From the NCBI GenBank assembly GCA_020205615.1, contig CM035163.1:52859899-52923898 (forward strand): a stretch of DNA of 64,000 bases, given 5' to 3'. The notes below the pieces were generated by a model, which saw only the letters and a list, made by a program, of their open reading frames with translations, did not search any database and had not been told where the DNA came from. The first letter of the stretch is position 1. Each line of letters starts with the position of its first letter. The DNA is from Panax quinquefolius. Its lineage: Eukaryota; Streptophyta; Magnoliopsida; Apiales; Araliaceae. Below, piece after piece: positions 33,600 to 45,598 of this stretch. Both the position numbers and the translations under genes were made by a program.

Positions 33600-36500
33600 T
33601 CACGAGGGATCCGCCAAAGAGGCTGCCTCTCTCTCCTTCAAAGTTGAATAATCCACCTTTGCAGCCTCTATGCTGAAGATTCCAAACTCAACCTGCTAGG
33701 AGAAATTCAAACCAGACAAGACAGTATAATTAGGGAAATGACATTTCCACAAATGAAAATGTTAGTTCCACAAGTTCCTCTCTCCAGAGGGTGGACCCCC
33801 ACTTACAGATCTTGTTAGGGGAACTTGTGGAACTAACAATTTTACTTGTAAAAATATCAATTCCCAATTAGGGTATAACATGTATCAAAAATAATTCAAG
33901 GTTTTAGAGAACATGCCTTATCACTGGCTGTTGCACCGGTTCAGAACTTGATCCATCATGCGACTCCCTGACCATCCCGAGTGCAATATTTGGCTTAGAC
34001 AACATAAATAAAAAGAAGATGAGCAAGTTTAGTGCCAAAAAAAATGGGTATTTTAAGAGAGGAGAAATCATGAACCCAAGCCCGGAAAACAAAGTATGGT
34101 CAAGCACTTGAGCCATAATCATTGGAGATGAACACCATGCATACACAAAGTTATGACTTATGAGTGCACAGAAAATTAATAATTTAATATGAACATTTTG
34201 AAAACATCTACTCAAATGAAGTGGCAAATTTGGTGCAAAAGAAATCGGCACATTAAGGATTTTACTAAAGTCAGACTATGTTCCAAAATCATCTGATATC
34301 CTTGCTCTTCCAATCCTAAGATCCTGTTGATGTGACAAACAAGGCTCACTCTGCATACTTATAAAATCTAAGCACCAATGTTCATTTTTTTTCCCAATAA
34401 TCTTCATCACTGCCAAATTGATTCCTCATATAATAGGAAGAATGAAAAAGAAAAATCAAGCAGTAAATAAACAACAGTATTTCTCTGCACGAAAAGTAAA
34501 GAATAAACTAAGAAACCAAGGGTTAAATGCACAACCTTCAACTCTTCTGCCAAGCCATTTTTCGATACTCCAATCCCCCGCAAACATCCATTTCCCAGTG
34601 ACAACTCTGGATTTGACATGCTTCCAGAACCCTGCAAGTACCCATGGTTCTCACTACCTTCAAAACATCCAGAATGCTCATGGCCATCTGCTAATTTCTA
34701 ACCTAAAAATCTTCAAAATGAAGAAACTCACCTCGCAACTGAGATTATGAATCTTGTAATTTGATCCAAATACACTTTCAGCTCCTAAAGTTCGCTTACA
34801 TGGATCAGCCAGCTGTCTGTCACCCTGAACAACACCTTCTCTCTGTTTTGCCGTTTTCCTGCAATATTTACTTTCAGCATTATCAAGATCAGCGGATGCC
34901 AGAGGTCCCAAATTCTCATCAAGTCCCAATTGATTTGTTCCCATAATCCTAGTAGATTTTAGTTGACAAGGAACAAGTAACCCCCGGCAAAGAGGGCTCT
35001 GTCTCCCAGGTTCTTCAGGGTCTTGTTCTTTTGCATCACTTAAGAAATTAGATCCATTTAAAACAGTTTGTCTGTTTATCTTAGCAGGTGTATGATCGTT
35101 GGTTTCACCAGTACAAACATTATTTCCCACAGCCCCTTTTTCAGTCTTTAATTGTACACCAGTTACTATCCACATCACAATCTGCCAAGCTTTCCACTTT
35201 ACCTTCCTCGGTGATGCTGATCCTAGCAGCTCCACCAGAAATACTTGAATCACTTTCTGGAGAAAATGATATAGTTCGTTGTGGGCTAACAGAGACCCGC
35301 TTCTCTGGTTTGTCTGGCTTCACATCAACCAATTCAGAATCCTGTTTCCTCTTAAGCTGCTTTCCTACAGATGCAGTCCTGCAGCATTCGGCATCTGCCT
35401 TGGAATTTTTGACAGACTGCTGGGTTGTGTACCTTGGTGGACGTGACCGCTTATACCCATCAGGAAAAACGTACGAAGGAATTTGCTTCCAACGAACATG
35501 AGAAACAAAAATATCCATCCCTGGTTTCCAGAAGGTGTACATACTAACCTCAATCTTAAACTCATCAACTGTTCCGCGGATATCAAATTGCTGTCCTTCT
35601 TCAACTTTCACTCCCTGCTTTCTCTGCAGGCCCATGAAAAAAGAACAATGTGGACATGGTTTGGACGTGTCCGAGTATTCGTTCGGACAAGGGTGGCACT
35701 GCAACATCCCATATGTATCTCTTTCTATCTGCAGAGACCACAGATGAGAAATGAAGAAACATTGCATCTTTTATCATTTTGTGCTTGAGATATCGGTAAA
35801 TAATTTGTTCCGAGTACACAAACTAGCTCAACTTTTACCTTCAAAGTAAGTTGCCTAAGCCGGGATTCCACCCAACCTTTCCAAGCTAGCAAATCATCAT
35901 CATCTGCTGCAACAATGTCAATCTGCAGGTAGTTTTTGTATGCCTCAAAGAAGATATAAGGCTCAAACAGAGTACTCCATTGCGCTTTGTTCAACTCAAT
36001 CTCCTGGATACACAAGAGAAACATAATTCGGAACCAAAGAAGCTTGGTAAGAAAAGAAAAGGAAAAAAATAATATTATATGAATTACCGCTTTATGTCTC
36101 ACCTCACATATCTTATTACCACTATGAAACTGGTCCATCATAACCCGAAGTGTACTAGTTGAGACATTGTAACTAGAGTTCATACAAGGGTATGCAGGTG
36201 TGATGATTGGCATATGATGTGTGCGGTCCCGAGCGTTCTTACGAGGATCCCACACAGGAAACCCAAGTTCTTCCTCTTCAATTGGGCATAACATCACAGG
36301 GTTTGGCCAACGCCATTGTGTATAGACTCTGAAAAAACGGGAAACCAGCATGCTAGGGATTGCATTCGGATAAAGCTGGCAAACCCGAGCAACTAAGAGA
36401 GCCCAATTTACCCCGCCAAGAAATCCTGTAACCTAAATGCAAGGATGAATAGAAAAGAAAATGTCATGGATGAATGAGAAAATATAGAACAAAACAAAAT

Positions 36501-39500
36501 GTAGATGATAATTTATAGCTTACATTTGAATAAACACCTCTTCTTTTTGCCCAAAATTTCAAACATCTAAGGGTTTTGCGGAAGTGCTACAATATTTAAA
36601 ATCAATTAATGTTTAAGTCCGTAAAAATTGTTAAAAGAACCAAGGTGAAGAATAGACTATATCCACCTCAACATTTGGAACAAGCTTAAGAATTTGATCA
36701 GCAACCCGGCATCCATTAAAACTTCTCACAGTTTTCTCATCAACATTGTACAGCACAGAACCATGTGAGATGTCCAAGTCCTGTCCAGAACAATAAAGAA
36801 AAATGAATTAGATATTACCAACAATAGATAAATGTTAAAAATATGTAATGACTTTTCAACTACACAACATTTTGAAATGACAAGATATCAATCACCAAAA
36901 AAATTGTTGAGAGTCAAAATTAGATCTGACAGGCATGGAGAACATCAACCTTCACTTATTCCAAAAATAGTTGCATACACAGTAATGGCTGCTAGATTTA
37001 AAATAGGAACAACACATCATGACAATTACACATTAGCAACCACTAGATTTTACATGGGAATAGAAATCCCGTACATATAACTATACAAGCAACCACAGAG
37101 ATCTCATACTTTTTCCCGTCAATCTCCTTTAGTAGATTCCATACTGAACTTATAATTATAATTAGTTATTTATATCATCCAAAAAGACTCCATGAAAAAT
37201 GACTACAATGCTGTGAAACTACTGCATCTAATATATACATGTAGGTTCTGGTTCAACATATTAATGTGTCGAGGGTCTTTCAGAATGAAGATATGAATGG
37301 CATACATCACGGGTACAATACTCCGCAAAGGTAATGATTGTCAAAAAAAATCCAGCTCAGACTCAAACCAAAGACCATTGTCGAATCACAGAAAATTGAG
37401 GCCTGGCACCAGGAAAAATATAAAATATTTGATGAAAATAAAAATAACATATAAACATGTTATGTGAATTAAATTGCAACTCTACTAGACAACCCATAGT
37501 AATAATAATATACTAAAATTTTCTTGAGGAAATCCTATCATCAAAAATGAGCTCATCCCGAAACCACCAAAAGATGTCAAATGTCAGAGTAATAAGTACC
37601 TCCAAACAGCTCTCAAGAAGGGTCAATCTTCAACCAACATACCAATTCTATGGCATGACTCAATCTATATGTGTGTGTGTGTGTATATATATAAAGAAAA
37701 AAGATAAAATTCACATACTAGAAAATTTAGTGACTGCAGAAAAGGAGGGAGCCATGTTTTATGATTTTTCCTTTATTGTATGCATTATAATCTAAGTAAG
37801 GATTCGAGTGCGGCAGGGATACCGCATATTTAATTAATAATTTATTAAAAAAATACAAGTATATGTGTATATATTATAATCTAATAGTACATTAATATTT
37901 TACTAGTTGATGAAAGTCTTGTATTATATATTTATATTTAAGTTTGTACACAACTAAAGTGTCGGGAGTGATGTGCAAAAACATAAAAATATGGGACTAT
38001 AATCTGAAATGTATAAAGCATAAAGGATTTAACTAATTTTGTTATTTAATAAAAAAATGGCCCATATATCAGATACATATCTTGTACAGAAGAGAGTAAA
38101 AAGAAAAGAAAGAGAGGGAAAGAGCAAAGCCATGAAGAGAGAGAAGAGTCGCAAAGAGAGAAAGAAGAAGATTCGGGAAGAGAGAGAAAGTGATGACGCT
38201 CCTTTGTAAGAATCTATGATATACGTTATTGCCCATCAGCCGCACCCCTGCTTCATAGATTATAATTAACTTAGAAACAAAGTACACAGCTAATCAATCA
38301 AGTGCAAACACAAACATAAGATGCATTTCACAAAACAAAATATAGATACTTTTTTTCTTCTGTCAATTACCCAAAAGGGGACATCACCCATTTTACATTC
38401 ATAATAGAGTGCTTTCTGTCTGCATCCAAAAGTACAGTATCCAATTAACACGTTAAAATAGAGATTCTCAATCTATCTAGTACTGCCGTATATTTTAATC
38501 ATTTACTGTGTGTTTTCTCATCTTGTGCATTACAAACATATCCTCCGTGTCAGCTGATTTATGATTCATATTGGACTATGTAAGTTTCAAAAACTTTCTA
38601 GGTTTTTCCAAGAAGTGTTAGTCCCACAATCAGATTAAACACGATGATATTTATTAAAAATTTATTAAGCATTAAAGTAACTGATTAAAACAAATAGACA
38701 TACTAATTAATGGACCAAGTAAGTAATAGTAGCTTGAAGGGATTGTCTTGGAACTTACTTCTGGAACAACTAAAAGAGATATACCAGCATAAAGGAGATC
38801 AATTGATATTCCCTGGAACTTGAATTTCATTACTGGGACGTGAGCATCCGACACTGGTTGAAGTTCGGTAACTTCATCCATTTCAGCCAAAATATCATGC
38901 AAAATAATGAAGAAATCTTCCTGAGGAAGAAACGCATAGATTAGCAAAATGTTTAAACAAAAGGTTGGATTCACCATGATGACTAAATAAAATTTAGGAA
39001 GTTTATAATTCACCTCTCGATTCACATAAGAAGGCCCAACACACAAGGTGTCCATGTCAGCTCCAGGCCCATGTACCTGGTACAACATGCATTGTCAATC
39101 ATATGCCAAATTTTACTATTTAAAAAAAACAAAGTAGAACAGAAGCCATTTCACAAAGGTCAACACTCCCGCCTTCCCGGAGTGGGGGCGGGGGGGTATT
39201 TCTATTTCTTGCATTATTTTTGGTTAACATCACTTTGCTTGTCATCTTAATGCCTGAAACCCCATTGGCTACAGCTAATGCAACTGACCTATTACAGTCA
39301 ACACTCTCAACGTTAACACAAGTTTAATAATATCTAGGGCTAAATACACTTATGTTACACCAATTATCACTAAATTCATAATTTGGCCCCCAAAGTAATT
39401 GGCATTGCAAATTGCTACATAAACTACCTAATTACATACAATGTCAACCCCAAAATCATTTTTCAGCGGAAATTGGCCGGAATACTCCATTTTCCAGCAA

Positions 39501-42500
39501 CTCATTTGATTTTCTACGGTTTGACCGTTATTTAGATACGGTTTGACTTCATTATACAATAAAAATACTAACTTAAGGAATTATTTTTATAATAACTAAT
39601 TTAAAGACTTAATAATGTAAAAAAATAAAATAAAATATCACCACACAACCGTCGCCCCTTATCACCACTGTCGTCTGTCGCACAACCACTAACACCACCA
39701 ACATCACCAACGCCATTACCAACTCCTCCATCTCCATCATCAATCAAGCACCCCTTTCTTTCCTAAACTCCAATCGTATCTCGAATTACTTCACAAGCAC
39801 AACACAATCTTCAAAATTTTCACCTTCAAATAAATACATCTGAGCACAAAATTGAAAGCAAAGTGGGTATCAAAACAAAAAATTTGAACCCACCTCTTTG
39901 ATCTTCTCCCGTCGTCAAAATTGAACCCAGATTTGGATGATTTTCTTCTTTCACGATGTGAAATGTTTGGATGGTGGTGAGAACTGAAAGAGATTTCATG
40001 AAAGGTGAAGAAGAAATTAGAGCTCATAAGGAGAAGATGAAAGATGAGGAGGATGAAGAGGATTTCTAGAAATTTTACCCCTCATATCAATAAGCGCATT
40101 CTAGATGAAGAATAGGATGTGATGGCCGTCATGATTGAATCTGAACGATGTGAATCTTTCCGTCACTGCAAATGGGTCCTCTAACAAATTCCTCCATAAG
40201 CACAAAATCGATTTTGTGGATCATGATTCTCTCCCTTACAAGATTCTAATGGAACTGCAAATGATGTTTACGATTTTGTCCAATCAATCAGTAAAATTTA
40301 GTATATGATTTGGATTATAATCATTATGTGATTTCAAATTTGGATATGGTGTATTCGAGAAAGGAGCTTGGAGTTAGCTATGTGAAAAAGAAGAGCTTGG
40401 AGTTACCATAAAAAAATTAGGAAGCAAATGATTTAATTATATACAGTATTAATTACTATTTTTTGTTTTTTTAGGGCTAAATACACTTTTGTTACACCAA
40501 ATTTATAATTCAGCCCTCAAAGTAATTGAGCTTACAAATTGCTACATAAACTACCTTGTTGCATACAATTCCAACCCCAAAATCATTTTCCGATGGAAAT
40601 TGGCCGGAGTACTCTATTTGTCGGCAACTCATTTGATTTTATACAGTTTGACCCTATTTAGATACAATTTTGACTGCATTAAACAATAAAAAACTAATTT
40701 AAAGAATTATTTCTATAATATCTAATTTAAAGACTTAATAAAGTCAAAAAAAATTAAAAAACCACCATAATCACAACTACCATGGAGGTGGGAGTTGACG
40801 AAATGGTTTGAGATTAGGGATTTTTAAGGCTTTCAAACAATACGGAATTGGAGGAGAGATTTAGCAGGCAATCGTGAGAGTGATTTGCACCTCTTGAAAC
40901 ACTTAAAATCACAACCACCATCATCCCCGCCATCAAAACTCTTAAAATAGAAATCACCATCATCCCCACCTCTTGAAACCCTTAAAATCACAACCACCAT
41001 CATCCCCACCATCAAAACCCTTAAAATAAAAATCACCATCATCCCCACCTTTAGAAACCCTTAAAATTAAAACCACCATTATCACAATCTCCACCTTAAG
41101 ATTTGCAAAATATATGCGAACATAGATCTCTCTCTCCAATCTTATCTACAACTTCACAATCACAACACAATATTCAAAATTTTCACATTTAAATAGATAG
41201 ATCTGAGCACAAAATCAACAATCTAATTCTAGAAAATATAGATCACTCTCTCCAATTGAGTATATGAGAGACTTAACAGTAGAGAGAGAAGAGAGAGGAG
41301 CTAGCATATACGGGTTAAGGACAGAAGGCAAAGGAAGGGGATGGTGTTGGTGGTGCATGGCTGGACTATGCTTGTCAAGTCGTCGACTGGTCGTCGCCTA
41401 GGCGACGACTAGGCATCTAGTCGGTAATAATTTTCGAGGCCTCGGGACGACTTGGTGGGTGAGCAGAAAGGCGAGCGCTCAGTCGTCGACCTAGACAACT
41501 TGGACGAAAGACGATCGACTTGGACGACTATATTGATAAGCGGTCAACTTGCCGGAGTGGGTTTGGTCCGAGCCGAAGCTGTTAATAGGGTAAAAAAAAA
41601 AATAAGCCTAAAGTTCGAGACCTAATCGATCCCTCACGAGTCACAACTTTGGAACTTCAATTCATCAGAGAGGAGAAACGAAAAGAAGAGAGACTTAACA
41701 GTAGAGAGAGAAGAGAGAGGAGCTAGCATATACGGGTTAAGGACAGAAGGCAAAGGAAGGGGATGGTGTTGGTGGTGCATGGCTGGACTATGCTTGTCAA
41801 GTCGTCGACTGGTCGTCGCCTAGGCGACGACTAGGCATCTAGTCGGTAATAATTTTCGAGGCCTCGGGACGACTTGGTGGGTGAGCAGAAAGCGCGGCGC
41901 CTCGATCGTCGACCTGTATAACTGGACGAAAGACGATCGACTTGGACGACTATATTGATAAGCGGTCAACTTGCCGGAGTGGGTTTGGTCCGAGCCGAAG
42001 CTGTTAATAGGGTAAAAAAAAAAAATAAGCCTAAAGTTCGAGACCTAATCGATCCCTCACGAGTCACAACTTTGGAACTTCAATTCATCAGAGAGGAGAA
42101 ACGAAAAGAAGCCATACCCAATCGATTGGCGACTAACTCCAGCGACTCAACCGATTTCGGAGACTTACAGGTCTTCTTCTTCTTCTCCATCTATTTTTCT
42201 ATGCTTCTGTTCTTCAGAAAGAGGGAGTGCTCTGCTTCGTTGAGTGATTGCTCTACTTTTTTTTTGTGGGTATTCTGAGTCCCTTACTTCTTTTTGGGGT
42301 AGGGGTATTCTGACTTCTTTTAAAAAAAATTATATGATATGATATGGTTTGGTTTGTTGATTGTATTCTATGCATATGCTTAGACCATCGTACACGTGGC
42401 AATCTTGTGGTCCTATTATACGGATGCATGAAGTAGTAATTGCTTATTGCACAATTGAATTAAAATGAAGTAGTAATAACTTTATTAGTTGAGTTGGAGG

Positions 42501-45500
42501 CATGTGATGCTGCCTATATACTGCTATTACTTTATTACATAACTTTATTACTTTATATAGTGCATAACTTTATTACTTGTCAGTACTATATTATATTATA
42601 ATTTGTACTATATTATATTGTAATTCGTACTGTATTATATTATCTATAATACAAGTTATCACTGCTGTCTACTGCCTATACTGCTATATTATATATATAG
42701 TACATAACATAATTCTCGCCCCTTTTGTAAAATTAATGTAACATCTTATTGTAAAATTATAATAGGATGCTTAATTATAAATTTATGGTATTCTATATAT
42801 ATAATATTATAACTTAAAAACTAAACATAAATTTAAAAATTATATTGAATTAAAACTAAATATTGCAAATGTATCACCATTTATATAATTTGAAGTTGGT
42901 AAGTTTAAAAAATTACAAGTTTACAACTATAATAAAATTATCCATTTTGACTTGATCTTGTTCACTTCTTGTTGTGATTTGATATGCTACAACATACATT
43001 ATGAATATTCATTAGAAAAATAAATATATCAATATTCATATAAATATTAAATATATATAATTTTATTCGTATAGAATTTACATTGTTAACGACTTGTGGA
43101 CGACTAGTTGGGCACCTTGTCGCCTAAGCGCTTAAGCTCCCAGATATCGACTCGCCTCGACTTATCGCCTAGATAACTATGGGCCGGACTGGTGGGGATG
43201 GTGTTGGGTGGACTGATGGTGATGGTGTTGGCGGTGTATGGCTAAACCGGTGGTGTTGGTGAGTGAACTGTTGCTACTGGTGATTGGGTTGATAATTAAT
43301 TAGACAAGCAGCACTAATGGTTAAAAGGATAAAACCAATTTTGTTTATATAATTTCATCTAAATGTTATTTAGTTTTGTTGTAATTTATTTTTATATACA
43401 ATTTGGTTTTAACTAATTCAAATTTAACGTTAATGATCATGAAATATATTGGTTAAGTTATTATTCTTAATGATAATTGTATTTAGAAGTATTTTAATTT
43501 AGGGTTACTTGTATTTAGAAGTATTTTAATTTTTTAATGAAGTCAACATGTATCTAAATATGGTCAAACCCCATAAAACCAATCGGATCCAATAGGGTTG
43601 CTTGTCGTGTCGGGTATTCCGATCAATTTTCACCATAAAATGATTTTGGGGTCGACATTGTATGCAATTAGGTAGTTTATATAGCGATTAGTAAGCTTAA
43701 TTACTTTGGGGGCTGGATTATGAATTTGGTGACACTTTGCGTCACGTGTATTTAGCCCTTTTTAAAATTTGTTTTTTTATTTGTTAAACATTATGAGGTA
43801 TAATCTTATATTTTATATTTTAAAGTCAACATTATTTGGGGTGAATTGTATTTAGAAGTATTTTAATTTGGGGTCAATTGTATTTAGAAGTATTTTAATT
43901 TAAGGCTAATTGTACTTAGAAGTATTTAAGTTTTTAATGAAGTCAAACCATATTATGAATACAGTCAAACCGTATAAAACGGTCAATTTCCGCAAAAAAA
44001 CTAATTTTGAAGTCGACATTGTATGAAATTAGGTAGTTTATATAGCAATTTGTAAGCCCAGTTACTTTGGGGACCGAATTATGAATTTGGTGATGCTTGG
44101 TGTAACAAATGTGTATTTAGGCTTAATATCTATTAATAGGAAAAATATCTATTGAATCAATAATAATTTTATTACCTCATAATTTATAGAATTTCTAGAA
44201 AATTGATGATTAGATCAAAATATTAGGTACCTTAATAGATATCCAAGACATTTTCCATACATTGTGAATGTAAGTACTTACAGTCGAGCTAGAATCTCCA
44301 CAGCTGATTTTAGATATTCAAAAGAGCGCAATAGTTGCCAGATCTTTTACAATTGGATTGTGATCAGCAGGGGTGCAGATCGTTGGAGGATGATTACCTT
44401 TTTGGTGTTAAATTATGGAAAGTTCAGACCATATTTCTGATGTTGGCTGTTAAGTATATATAAGTAAAAACATTTTGGGGCTGGGGGGCAGGTGTTTTGA
44501 ATATGCTCCATTATATAACAGATTTCCAGAATTATACAGGATCGCTATGTAATGTGTATAAAGGGCAGGCAGTCGCTGATTGCAACTCAAACCAAGGGGC
44601 CAAGCTCACTTGGAAAAGGATAAGAAGATAGTTTCAGGACAGGGAGGCAACATTTCGAATGAGTTGTATAAGGTGAATTTACCAGTGGGGCAGGAATATT
44701 CTGAGGTGGTTAGATCATGCAAGTGGCACTTTTCTGTCAAATCAGATTATGTTTTTACTTTCTGATGGTTCACACTAGAATTTCCCATGGGAAAAATATG
44801 ATTTCTTTATCTAGAGTTTGGACAGCAGCGCACGGAGCTAACCTGAACATTAATAATGGGTCACTTCTTACTGACATCTATCTGTAACATGTGGAGGAGA
44901 GTAGAATAGTAGATTATCTTTTTTCTTTTTCATTGTGTAGTGGCTAGCAGTTGTGGTAGTTCATTCAGTATTTTGGCATGCAGTGGGTCAGGTTCCTGTG
45001 TGCAAAAAGAGCTCAAAAGAAGAGGAACACTATTCCTATTTGCCTGATGTTGTCTATTTGGAGGAGAAGAAATGACTAATAGGATGAATTTCGCAGCAGT
45101 GGAGTTATTAGCAACACATTTGCATTCATCAATGTCAAAACTACTTTTTATTTCTTTTTTTTTTAGAAGGATTTTCCTGAATATGATTTTTCTTTTCTTG
45201 ATTTTCAAGGAATTCGGTGATGTAAGACGAGCCCGTGAAAGTTGGTTAGAACAAAATAAGAGGCTTTGGAAGCCCATGAATTAGAAGTTGTTTAGTTTGC
45301 AATTATTTATTTAATTTGTAGTTATCTTATTAGTCCTAGTTAAGTTAGGAAAGTTGTCTAAAAGTATAATAAACAGTGATGTACTTTATTTTGATACATT
45401 GAATGATTAATTGATTAAGTTTTGTGTGAGAATTATGTTTGTGATATTTATCCTGTCCCCATCAATTTGGTATTAGAGCCCAACCCTAAACCACCTTTAG

Positions 45501-45534
45501 CCGCCCATACCTCTGTCCCAAAATCATTGTCCCA

Positions 45535-45598
<64 letters not shown>

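Larger units (their letters stand above)
40474..43763. mobile_element. Inner pair of the same Mutator-type ends
   Basis: GGGCTAAATACACTTTTGTT at 40474 and, inverted, ACGTGTATTTAGCCC ending about 43759. Each extends about 280 bp with the same order of blocks as the outer ends (GGCCCCCAAAGTAATTG, AAATTGCTACATAAACTACC). A duplication around this pair is unclear: GTTTTTTTA occurs on both sides but is low-complexity and not placed symmetrically. Nesting or internal end duplication are both possible. Confidence 0.6.
39337..44123. mobile_element. Mutator-like element with long inverted ends in PAPS intron 3
   Basis: The ends GGGCTAAATACAC (39337) and GTGTATTTAGGCT (to 44123) are inverted copies that stay similar for about 280 bp. 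Examples are CATACAATGTCAACCCCAAA and, on the other end, its relative near 44010. The flanks carry a perfect 9-bp duplication TAATATCTA (39328-39336 and 44124-44132), the hallmark size for Mutator-type elements. No transposase is visible. A second, inner pair of the same ends lies at 40474-40760 and about 43500-43763, suggesting one element inside another or duplicated ends. The cargo includes a tandem duplication and an exon-like piece. Confidence 0.85.

Noticed and set aside
35483..35788. Plus-strand frames over poly(A) polymerase exon 10
   Set aside because: Antisense to a clearly conserved exon.
41371..43187. Separate hAT-type element with GTCG-rich ends inside the Mutator-like element
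   Set aside because: ACTATG occurs near both ends and the ends are GTCG/CGAC-rich, but they do not align convincingly as inverted repeats and the flanking duplication is not clear.
44580..44765. 61-codon frame in PAPS intron 3
   Set aside because: No motif, no splice context and no similarity that I recognise.
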